From a virus: 35,933 nucleotides of DNA. The notes below the pieces were generated by a model. That model saw only the letters and a list, made by a program, of their open reading frames with translations, was not told the DNA's origin and made no database searches. A program made the translations under genes and the position numbers. Below, one piece after another: positions 30,991 through 35,933 of this stretch. The stretch spans positions 1-35,933 of IMG/VR virus record IMGVR_UViG_3300034073_001823; one strand, 5' to 3'. Positions within the stretch are counted from its first letter, which is position 1; each line of letters opens with the position of its first letter.

Positions 30991-32049
30991 TCAAATCTTG
31001 GTGGCAACCCGCAAAACCCGCACCCCTTTATCGTTGGCTTTCCACGTCACCTTACCAAGGTCGCCCATGTCTATGCCGTCGCCGTCGCCGATTCGCCGCA
31101 TCAGTTCGTTTGCGACCTCCTGTCTGCTTTCTTCCAGCACTTTCTTCTGTGCGTTGATTTCGGCGTAGCGCTTTGCCAGCCGTATATCCTGCGCTGTGGC
31201 TATTTTCATCTCCCCGCCGTTCGCCGCAAACCGCTTGCGCATAAATTCTTCATACGCGGGCGACCCGTCGGCTTTTGGCTCATACTGCTCCACCAGTCGC
31301 ATGTAGTCTGCAAGCGCTGATCTGTCCGGGTTTGGCTTTTCTTCTTCTTGCAGGTATTGCAGGGCAAACTTACGGGCATTTTCGATGCGCTGCCAAAAAA
31401 CTTCAGCGCCTTCACGTATAACCTGTTGCGCGTTCGGGTCGGCGTCAAACTGGATCACTTGCAGGCTGTTGCCGTCTTTGAGTAGTGCCAGTTCGGCGTA
31501 CTGATACCCGGTCACCAGCATGTATTGTTGAATCTGATACAGGTACGAAGGCGGCACACCAGCCGCCCATTGTTGGCTGTAAAACCCGTTGATCGTCTTG
31601 CATTCCAGTACCCCGCGCCCGATTTTGCCCGGAACGCTATCTATACGCCTGTCAATGTTGGCGATAAGGTAGGGCGTTTCCGCCAGCCAAATCGTGCTGT
31701 TTGAGTAACTACATTTTCTTATGGGCTTGCGTTCGGCATAGTTGGCCATTAATGAAGCCTCGTCGCCATCCCAAAAGCGCCACAATTCGGCGATGTGTGA
31801 TTCCATGAAGTTCCCCATGAACATTCGCATGTTGCCCGCGCCTTCTTCCTGAAAAAGCCCCAACTTTTCAAAAAATAACTGGTTGGCGGATTTCCACGGG
31901 TTGACGCCTAACACCGTACCGATCTCCGATCCGCCGATACCACGGCTGCGAAGTGCCAGCCATTCGGCGCGGCTCTCATATTTCGCTAATACGCGCCCAC
32001 CTCGTTTGGTGGGCGCTGTATTCGGACTGTTACCGACTTCTTTACTCAT
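30991..32049 (-). CDS. YqaJ-like viral recombinase nuclease (PD-(D/E)XK)
   Basis: 352 residues from the ATG at 32049, which overlaps the upstream stop by 8 bases; another ATG lies 12 bases further upstream. The pattern is RSRGIGGSEIGTVLGVNPWKS (start of YqaJ domains), then LIANIDRRID (Asp133), GVLECKTI (Glu149, Lys151) and YLYQIQQYMLVTG (QxxxY). Together these form the active site of lambda-exonuclease-like enzymes. The C-terminal 150 residues are helical and charged. It probably resects double-strand ends for recombination with the ssDNA-binding-like protein coded just upstream. No RecT/Bet annealing gene is recognisable. Confidence 0.88.
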   Translation of the reverse strand: MSKEVGNSPNTAPTKRGGRVLAKYESRAEWLALRSRGIGGSEIGTVLGVNPWKSANQLFFEKLGLFQEEGAGNMRMFMGNFMESHIAELWRFWDGDEASLMANYAERKPIRKCSYSNSTIWLAETPYLIANIDRRIDSVPGKIGRGVLECKTINGFYSQQWAAGVPPSYLYQIQQYMLVTGYQYAELALLKDGNSLQVIQFDADPNAQQVIREGAEVFWQRIENARKFALQYLQEEEKPNPDRSALADYMRLVEQYEPKADGSPAYEEFMRKRFAANGGEMKIATAQDIRLAKRYAEINAQKKVLEESRQEVANELMRRIGDGDGIDMGDLGKVTWKANDKGVRVLRVATKI

Positions 32050-32743
32050 GGGTGGCGGCATTTTGAATTTCAAAAGGATCACTATTCATGAATAAAGCGT
32101 CCATGTTAGGCAGGAACGGTAGCGAGCGCAAAGCGGCCAGCAGTTCGGCCGGCGGGTCGTTTTCTTTGGTTTGCTGTACCGTGTAGGTATAGATGTCGAA
32201 GGGTTTGCCCCCGATCACTTTTTTGGCGTCGAACTTCTTGATAATTTTCAAGTCCGACTTGAAAGGATTCGGCGCATCGGCGGAAAAGCGCAACTTCTCA
32301 AAAAGGTCGTCGAAAAGCTTGGCCTGCGATATGGTAAGGATTTCCACCCCGCCCGACTTGTAAGAATACACCAGCAAGGCCAAAAACTTGCGCGGCTTAT
32401 CCTTTTGCCAGCCCCGAAATTCAGCAGGCGTGACAATCGCTTCGCCTTGACGGTAGCGCTTTACGGCACTCTCTACCTTTGGCGCGCCGTCGTCGCCCGT
32501 TATGACCTCGCCCGTTTCCTCATTAATAGCCGTGCGACGGAACCACACTTCCGCGCCGTAAACGGGTTTGTCCACCAGCCGGAAGCGGTTTTCGCCTTCT
32601 TCAAGGCGTGTGAAGTTGTTTAGTTTGACTTCTTTGGCGTCGGCATCTATGGCCACGCCGAAGTCGGTCAGGCTCAAAAAGTTTTTGAGCGGGTCGTCAA
32701 TAATGACGAGCTCCGCTTTTTCGATTTTTGCAATCTCTTTCAT
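32042..32743 (-). CDS. Probable ssDNA-binding protein (gp32/OB-like), recombination partner
   Basis: A 233-residue protein. Segments FTRLEEGENRFRLVDKPVYG, KPRKFLALLVYSYKSGGVEIL and ISQAKLFDDLFEKLRF, followed by DLKIIKKFDAKKVIGGKPFDIYTYTV, recall phage ssDNA-binding proteins of the T4 gp32-like kind (a gen.fRlL strand, a kf.allVydy strand, then a Dl.I.k strand). There is an acidic N-terminus but no typical acidic C-terminal tail, and no zinc-binding Cys set. It lies directly before the YqaJ-type nuclease, where phages code an annealing or ssDNA-binding partner. The assignment is by eye. Confidence 0.62.
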   Translation of the reverse strand: MKEIAKIEKAELVIIDDPLKNFLSLTDFGVAIDADAKEVKLNNFTRLEEGENRFRLVDKPVYGAEVWFRRTAINEETGEVITGDDGAPKVESAVKRYRQGEAIVTPAEFRGWQKDKPRKFLALLVYSYKSGGVEILTISQAKLFDDLFEKLRFSADAPNPFKSDLKIIKKFDAKKVIGGKPFDIYTYTVQQTKENDPPAELLAALRSLPFLPNMDALFMNSDPFEIQNAATHE

Positions 32744-32768
32744 GGTTGAAAAATTTATAGGTGAAAAG

Positions 32769-32867
32769 TTAGATCACTTTTAATTCGCCCGTCGCGTCCG
32801 CCTGGTACTCTCCAAGCCGGAAGCCGTGCGGCTCTTTTCGTTTGATCGTGGATAAGAAATTTGGCAT
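32769..32867 (-). CDS. 32-residue micro-protein
   Basis: A short frame beginning MPNFLSTIKRKEPHGFRLGE. Its ATG overlaps the TAA of the 35-residue frame just upstream as TAATG, the coupling seen between certain genes here. A longer frame in the same phase exists (to 33122), but it would overlap two other genes and its extra part is Arg-rich shadow sequence. The function is unknown. Confidence 0.5.
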   Translation of the reverse strand: MPNFLSTIKRKEPHGFRLGEYQADATGELKVI

Positions 32868-32974
32868 TATAACCGTGATAACCTCGATCGCGGCCTTTCT
32901 TTTGGCGGTTGGTAAAACATGGATTTTATGCGCTCTAATTCGGCAATACCTGACTTCGAGTGCTGATAATCCAT
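32867..32974 (-). CDS. 35-residue micro-protein
   Basis: A short frame beginning MDYQHSKSGIAELERIKSMF and ending in a basic tail (RPRSRLSRL). It is accepted because it begins shortly after a 12-bp stem-loop, fills the gap between two genes, and ends in TAATG with the next micro-gene. No family is recognised. Confidence 0.48.
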   Translation of the reverse strand: MDYQHSKSGIAELERIKSMFYQPPKERPRSRLSRL

Positions 32975-32988
32975 GTAGCAGCCGTTTA

Positions 32989-33023
32989 GTGCGCCGATCA
33001 ACAAATAATAATGATCGGCGCAC
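32989..33023 (-). other. Perfect 12-bp stem-loop
   Basis: GTGCGCCGATCA (32989-33000) and TGATCGGCGCAC (33012-33023) pair perfectly around an 11-base A/T-rich loop. No U tract follows on either strand. It lies between the stop of the 101-residue gene and the start of the 35-residue gene and may be an mRNA stability or processing element. Confidence 0.6.
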
Positions 33024-33037
33024 AAGTGGGCGGTGGT

Positions 33038-33343
33038 TTATTGCGCGCATCTTTCGGATTCGAGCGTTTTGTCTATTTGATCGTGTTGGTGGGATTCCCA
33101 GCGGGCTATGGTTTCGTCCCATTGCATTTCAGCAAGCAGCGCATTTTCGGCCGTTTGGTTTTTTACGGCGCGCAAAAGGTATAGGCGCGCAAGAACCGGA
33201 ATTTGGGAAACTTGTACCGGCTCGCCGTTTTTAAAGGCTTCTGTCGGCTCGACAATATCGCTGTTGTCAAATTTAGCGACATAAAAGTCAAGGTCAACGT
33301 TTAGGCGGTCTTTGAAGAAAATGGAGGAAAATAAATCGTTCAC
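33038..33343 (-). CDS. Hypothetical early protein, 101 residues
   Basis: MNDLFSSIFFKDRLNVDLDF with a GTG start 26-30 bases after a strong promoter. The middle (QVSQIPVLARLYLLRAVKN) is helical and the C-terminus is charged (ARWESHQHDQIDKTLESE). No domain is recognised. It is the first gene of the transcript that continues to the recombination genes. Confidence 0.75.
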   Translation of the reverse strand: MNDLFSSIFFKDRLNVDLDFYVAKFDNSDIVEPTEAFKNGEPVQVSQIPVLARLYLLRAVKNQTAENALLAEMQWDETIARWESHQHDQIDKTLESERCAQ

Positions 33344-33375
33344 GTTGCAAAATTTTAATTATCAAGTTAACGGTA

Positions 33376-33405
33376 CAAAGATACAGCCTTTATTTTTATG
33401 CGCAA
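33376..33405 (-). promoter_or_regulatory. Early promoter with repeated box
   Basis: On the minus strand TTG (33405-33403), a 19-base spacer and TATCTTTG (33383-33376) form a Bacteroidota -33/-7 promoter. The spacer contains GCGCATAAAAATAAA (33403-33389), found identically in the promoter at 34093-34126. Confidence 0.8.
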
Positions 33406-33455
33406 GAAAATACCCAACTTTTTTTCAAAAAAAATTCAGGAGCGCTCAAACCAAT

Positions 33456-33485
33456 AAAAAAAGCGGCACTTTCCAGCGCCGCTTT
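33456..33485 (-). terminator. Intrinsic terminator of the RHH-protein transcript
   Basis: On the minus strand AAAGCGGC pairs with GCCGCTTT (8 pairs, 10-base loop), followed by TTTTTATT. It separates the transcript from 34060 from the one starting at 33370. Confidence 0.88.
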
Positions 33486-33540
33486 CCGAATTTACCACTA
33501 AAAAATCTTGCCTGTCGCGCCCGGCTCGTTTGCCGAACTA

Positions 33541-33687
33541 TCATTGCTGAATTTCTTTGAGATACTTTCGAAGCGCTTTTTCTACCGTTTCGCTCCTGTC
33601 TTTTTTTGTCGCCTCGTGCAGGTCGGCGGGAAGTGTAATGTTAGCCGAAAGCCTGTTCTTTTTTGGGCGACCTCTTTTTTTATCCAT
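33541..33687 (-). CDS. Small ribbon-helix-helix DNA-binding protein
   Basis: 48 residues from the ATG at 33687 (MDKKRGRPKKNRLSANITLP). A basic N-terminal arm containing RGRPKK (AT-hook-like) is followed by a strand SANITLPADLH and two helices (LHEATKKD, SETVEKALRKYLKEIQ), the ribbon-helix-helix pattern. Such proteins bind DNA as dimers and often repress early promoters. The start overlaps the upstream stop by 8 bases, so it is co-translated with the 126-residue protein. A plausible target is the box shared by the two nearby promoters (inference). Confidence 0.75.
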   Translation of the reverse strand: MDKKRGRPKKNRLSANITLPADLHEATKKDRSETVEKALRKYLKEIQQ

Positions 33688-34060
33688 TCCTGAATTTGTC
33701 TTTGATTTCTGATTCGATGGAACGCACCCGCAATTCAGCCTGTCGCTCCATGTGCTTAACCCGATCGAGTTCGGTTTGGATTCGCCCCCATGATTCGCGG
33801 GCATCCTCTAATTCGCGGGCTGCCAGTTCCGCTTCGTCCGAAAAGTAACGGCCTGCACGGGCATATCCCTGATAAACAATGGCTTGATGTAGCCCGGCAG
33901 CCCTTGCGCTGATGGTGTCCAACTCCTGAATAGTAAACCATTCCGGCGGCTCCGGCTCTACCCGCGTCGGCTCCCAGCCGTCCGGGCGCTTGGTGCATTC
34001 GATAAGGCATTCGTGATTGTTTTCGGTAAGGTAGTAAAATCTGATCGTTACATCTTGCAT
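33680..34060 (-). CDS. Hypothetical early protein with C-terminal coiled coil, 126 residues
   Basis: Starts at the ATG at 34060 (MQDVTIRFYYLTENNHECLI), about 30 bases after a promoter. The N-terminal 40 residues are beta-rich, then EPPEWFTIQELDTISARAAG, and residues 65-126 form one long charged helix (AELAARELEDARESWGRIQ). The frame is open further upstream, but that part crosses the promoter. The function is unknown. Confidence 0.75.
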   Translation of the reverse strand: MQDVTIRFYYLTENNHECLIECTKRPDGWEPTRVEPEPPEWFTIQELDTISARAAGLHQAIVYQGYARAGRYFSDEAELAARELEDARESWGRIQTELDRVKHMERQAELRVRSIESEIKDKFRNG

Positions 34061-34092
34061 GGTAGTAAATTTAAAAGGTGAATAATGTGCTG

Positions 34093-34126
34093 CAAAGATA
34101 CGCGCTTTTATTTTTATGCGCACAAA
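34093..34126 (-). promoter_or_regulatory. Early promoter with repeated box
   Basis: On the minus strand TTTG (34126-34123) or GTG (34123-34121) precedes TATCTTTG (34100-34093) with a spacer of 22 or 20 bases. It contains the same GCGCATAAAAATAAA box (34121-34107) as the promoter at 33376-33405. An inverted repeat (TCCAGC-GTAT-GCTGGA, 34162-34177) lies upstream. Confidence 0.75.
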
Positions 34127-34204
34127 AATAAAGCAAATATTTTTACTGACATCCGCAGGCCTCCAGCGTATGCTGGAAGGGCGCGCCTCGATATCCCGCA
34201 TTTT

Positions 34205-34236
34205 AAAAAAAGCCGGGCAACCTTACAGCGCCCGGC
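34205..34236 (-). terminator. Intrinsic terminator, second of a tandem pair
   Basis: On the minus strand GCCGGGC pairs with GCCCGGC (7 pairs, 11-base loop), followed by TTTTTTT. The sequence before the stem also ends in a T run, so it may work weakly in both directions. Confidence 0.9.
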
Positions 34237-34275
34237 AAAAAGAAACGTCATTATACACCCTAAAAAATCATACTC

Positions 34276-34310
34276 AAAAAATGCCGCCCACCAAAAGGCA
34301 GGCGGCGGCA
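34276..34310 (-). terminator. Intrinsic terminator, first of a tandem pair
   Basis: On the minus strand TGCCGCC pairs with GGCGGCA (7 pairs, 15-base loop), followed by TTTTTT. It lies 13 bases after the stop of the gene at 34323-34568; a second terminator follows about 40 bases later. Confidence 0.82.
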
Positions 34311-34322
34311 ACCATGAAAAAA

Positions 34323-34568
34323 CTACAACGAACAATATATGGACTCCTTAAATACATACCGGCCGGGCGCGTGCGCTGTTAAAATTTTCATGAGGCGCTT
34401 AATACCTAACTTAACCTGCCTGCCATTACGCACCACCCGACCGGATGCCGTATGCTTTGCCACTAATATCGTATTGCGGTCGCGCGGGCTTAATTCAGCC
34501 CACCGCGCCGGATCGGTGATAAACCGCTCAAAATCTAACCACGCTTCTTCTTGCGTCATTTCTTTCAT
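34323..34568 (-). CDS. Hypothetical protein, 81 residues, single-gene leftward transcript
   Basis: MKEMTQEEAWLDFERFITDP and then RWAELSPRDRNTILVAKHTA and a basic half (GRVVRNGRQVKLGIKRLMKIL). It could be a small helical DNA- or RNA-binding protein given its basic C-terminal part, but I recognise no family. A -7-like TAACTTTG ends 6 bases before the ATG, so the mRNA may be leaderless or use the ATG at residue 4. Two tandem terminators follow. It faces the rightward HTH-membrane gene across a 132-base divergent control region. Confidence 0.75.
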   Translation of the reverse strand: MKEMTQEEAWLDFERFITDPARWAELSPRDRNTILVAKHTASGRVVRNGRQVKLGIKRLMKILTAHAPGRYVFKESIYCSL

Positions 34569-34573
34569 AGGGG

Positions 34574-34581
34574 CAAAGTTA
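34574..34581 (-). promoter_or_regulatory. -7 promoter element for the leftward gene
   Basis: TAACTTTG on the minus strand fits TAnnTTTG and ends 6 bases before the ATG at 34568. No good -33 TTTG is visible at the right distance, so it may be weak or activator-dependent. Confidence 0.5.
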
Positions 34582-34634
34582 GAGCGCGTGAATTAAAGTA
34601 GTTTAATTTTTTTATATTTTTTTTCGGCGGTCGC

Positions 34635-34666
34635 TTGCAAGTATGAAACAAGTTTAATTATCTTTG
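34635..34666 (+). promoter_or_regulatory. Rightward promoter in the divergent control region
   Basis: TTG (34635-34637), a 21-base spacer and TATCTTTG (34659-34666) fit the Bacteroidota promoter pattern. The start codon at 34701 is about 30 bases downstream. The nearby A/T-rich stretch contains two copies of AGTTTAATT (34600-34608, 34651-34659), possible operator sites. Confidence 0.75.
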
Positions 34667-34700
34667 CCGAACATTACGCAACCTAATAATTATTTGGACC

Positions 34701-35378
34701 ATGACAGCAGAACAATTTGCCACCCAGCACAATCGCCCAATCGATTCTGTACGAATGAAGCTTAGCCGGATACAGCCCGGCGTCCGCTTTGACCGGTTCG
34801 CCGAATTATCCGAGCGAACAATCGAGCAACTGCTAAACGATAAGCGCAAAAAGTCCGGCGAACAATACGCTGAACAGCCGGCCGAAAAAATGAAGCGGGC
34901 AAAGCGGGCGCGTACAATTCGCCGCGAACAGCCGGAAGCAGATCAACCCGCCGAACAATACGGCCTGCAAACCATAAACATTGAACAGCCGGAAGCCGCC
35001 GAACAATCCGGGTTTGATATCGGCACTATTCGCGGGCATTTCCTGTCGTTTGTGCTTTTGTCCGTCGTACTCGGTCACGCCGCTCTTATTTGGTACGATT
35101 GCGGCGACCTTTGGGGTGAACCCGGCACGATCGGCGGTGGCGTTGCGTTCCTTATTATTTTGGCGGCCGTGCTGCTCGCTACTGATGAAACGCGCGTCCG
35201 CACTTCAGGCACCGCCCTTTGGTTTGTATTTATAATTGATATATGCGCTTGGTGGGTGCATTATCCGACGTTTCAGCGCATCGGTGTGTCGGATGTGGTT
35301 ACGGGGTGTTTTTGTGCTTTTTTGTGCGCTTGCTCGTGGGCGGCGTTATTTCTTTACCGGGATAAAAATATTGATTAA
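34701..35378 (+). CDS. HTH-like protein with four C-terminal membrane segments
   Basis: A 225-residue protein. Residues 1-45 (MTAEQFATQHNRPIDSVRMK onward) look like a helix-turn-helix domain. Residues 50-104 are a charged linker with repeated E(Q)P(E)A/EQYAEQP units, mirrored by near-repeats in the DNA. Four hydrophobic segments follow at about 113-131, 142-161, 171-187 and 197-218, separated by short turns, so both ends should be cytoplasmic. I recognise no named family. It is the first gene of the only rightward operon, with its own promoter and terminator. It could be a membrane-tethered regulator or a superinfection-exclusion or immunity factor; both are inference. Confidence 0.75.
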   Translation: MTAEQFATQHNRPIDSVRMKLSRIQPGVRFDRFAELSERTIEQLLNDKRKKSGEQYAEQPAEKMKRAKRARTIRREQPEADQPAEQYGLQTINIEQPEAAEQSGFDIGTIRGHFLSFVLLSVVLGHAALIWYDCGDLWGEPGTIGGGVAFLIILAAVLLATDETRVRTSGTALWFVFIIDICAWWVHYPTFQRIGVSDVVTGCFCAFLCACSWAALFLYRDKNID

Positions 35379-35614
35379 TGGAAAACTACATTTTAAGCGC
35401 AAAGGAAAGTGCAGAGTTAATAACAGAAGGCTTTCCGATCAAAAAAATACATATAAATGTTGATGATTTATTGGCTGAAATGCCCTCAGTAAAAATTGAA
35501 TACGTAAATGGATATTGGACTGTTTGGTATTATCATGAAGGTTGGCCTTCGGAAAAACTAATAATGGCTTTAGTTGAAGTGTGGCGATGCCGCTATCGAA
35601 TACCAATATATTAA
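35378..35614 (+). CDS. Hypothetical protein, 78 residues, partner of the HTH-membrane gene
   Basis: MENYILSAKESAELITEGFP, then IKKIHINVDDLLAEMPSVKI, and an aromatic second half with YVNGYWTVWYYHEGWPSEKL. Its start overlaps the upstream stop as TAATG, so it is made with the membrane protein. It has no membrane span and no recognised family. Its base composition is more A/T-rich than the neighbouring genes, which may mean a different origin. A terminator follows 29 bases after its stop. Confidence 0.72.
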   Translation: MENYILSAKESAELITEGFPIKKIHINVDDLLAEMPSVKIEYVNGYWTVWYYHEGWPSEKLIMALVEVWRCRYRIPIY

Positions 35615-35643
35615 CACCCCACCCAAAATAACACCAATAACCC

Positions 35644-35673
35644 AGCCTCGCCCACCCCGGCGGGGCTTTTTTA
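35644..35673 (+). terminator. Intrinsic terminator of the rightward operon
   Basis: AGCCTCGCC pairs with GGCGGGGCT (9 pairs including one T-G, loop of 6), followed by TTTTTTA. It lies between convergent genes. The minus-strand metallophosphoesterase ends right at its T tract, and the hairpin may also end that transcript, though no U tract is seen on that side. Confidence 0.9.
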
Positions 35674-35933
35674 TTGGCACAATTCCGCCCAATACTTCAT
35701 CTCGAACTTTGCAGGCTTAAAATGCAGCCACGCACCGCCCAACGGTTTAGGCGGCATTCCTTTTTCTACCGCCCACCCTTTGCCTACCGTATATTCGTCT
35801 TTGTACGTCCCCAGTTTGATGTGCAACTGCTCATCTAATACCTGCTCTCCCGTCCGCTTCAATCGCGCCCGGGTGATCGGCACAATCCAGCGGTCGTGTG
35901 TGTGTCCCGAAACAACGATCTTCGCGTCGGGCA
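35671..35933 (-). CDS. Calcineurin-like metallophosphoesterase (3' part; 5' part at 1-716)
   Basis: The C-terminal part of the 283-residue protein that starts at position 716. This copy runs in frame from the right edge (35933, equal to position 127) to the TAA at 35671. It includes the GHTHD metal site (in the duplicated 127 bases) and ends in a Trp- and Lys-rich C-terminus (GGAWLHFKPAKFEMKYWAEL). Counting the overlap once, the gene is 852 bp long. Confidence 0.92.
   Translation of the reverse strand, partial: PDAKIVVSGHTHDRWIVPITRARLKRTGEQVLDEQLHIKLGTYKDEYTVGKGWAVEKGMPPKPLGGAWLHFKPAKFEMKYWAELCQ
35807..35933. repeat. Terminal direct repeat, right copy (circular overlap)
   Basis: Identical to positions 1-127. 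See the left copy for its interpretation as closure of a circular map. Confidence 0.95.

Noticed and set aside
32769-33122. 117-codon minus-strand frame
   Set aside because: It overlaps the 101-residue gene and the 35-residue frame; its N-terminal part is Arg-rich shadow sequence. Only the last 32 codons, with a TAATG start, were kept.
34061-34201. Upstream extension of the 126-residue early gene
   Set aside because: The extended frame runs through the -7 element and shared promoter box and has no good start codon.
34274-34382. Small plus-strand gene opposite the 81-residue gene end
   Set aside because: It overlaps the terminator hairpins and the end of a better-supported minus-strand gene and has no promoter.
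34701-35614. Lysogeny module with integrase and repressor
   Set aside because: No tyrosine or serine recombinase signature exists anywhere in the window, and the HTH protein has four membrane spans, unlike a phage repressor.

Overview
The window is the complete genome of a tailed bacteriophage with a siphovirus (HK97-type) gene order. The first 127 bases recur exactly as the last 127 bases, and a metallophosphoesterase gene reads unbroken across the join. The unit is therefore a circular map of 35,806 bp with a 127-base overlap. The host is probably a member of the Bacteroidota. Promoter-like sites fit the Bacteroidota pattern (TTG/TTTG, about 20 bases, TAnnTTTG). Two putative exported proteins have signal peptides followed by Gln, as Bacteroidota signal peptidase substrates often do. 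Shine-Dalgarno-like leaders are rare. I see no integrase and no recognisable CI-type repressor, so a lytic lifestyle is the simpler reading.

Nearly everything is transcribed leftward (minus strand). In that order: (1) 34.6-33.5 kb, a small early cluster with its own promoters and strong terminators; (2) 33.4-31.0 kb, micro-genes, an ssDNA-binding-like protein and a YqaJ-type recombination nuclease; (3) 30.99-30.77 kb, a structured non-coding stretch with a tRNA-like element between hairpins; (4) 30.8-27.0 kb, a DnaQ-like protein (possibly dead), an initiator of the DUF4373 type with a possible internal origin, a DnaC-like helicase loader and a PD-(D/E)XK nuclease; (5) 27.0-22.5 kb, a promoter, a membrane micro-protein, a frameshifted gene, a membrane-anchored lysozyme, dNMP kinase, HNH nuclease, and small and large terminase; (6) 22.5-19.6 kb, a methyltransferase, two glycosyltransferases and a pair of paralogous small proteins, closed by an intrinsic terminator; (7) 19.5-7.8 kb, portal, prohead protease, capsid, connectors, tail tube, tail chaperones with a -1 frameshift signal, tape measure, tail tip and a tail-terminator-like protein; (8) 7.8-1.9 kb, a 1,709-residue fibre and a second protein, both with signal peptides; (9) 2.0 kb across the join to 35.67 kb, four small membrane proteins, an M15 peptidase and a metallophosphoesterase, which form the lysis region. 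The only rightward unit is 34.7-35.6 kb: a putative HTH protein with four membrane segments and a small partner, with its own promoter and terminator.

Genes are packed tightly, mostly with ATGA, TAATG or 8-base stop/start overlaps. No stretch longer than 300 bases lacks a gene. The longest gaps (34061-34322 and 30770-30990) hold promoters, terminators and structured RNA, described below. The least explained parts are the exported fibre, the glycan cassette between terminase and portal, the tRNA-like region, and the divergent HTH-membrane operon.
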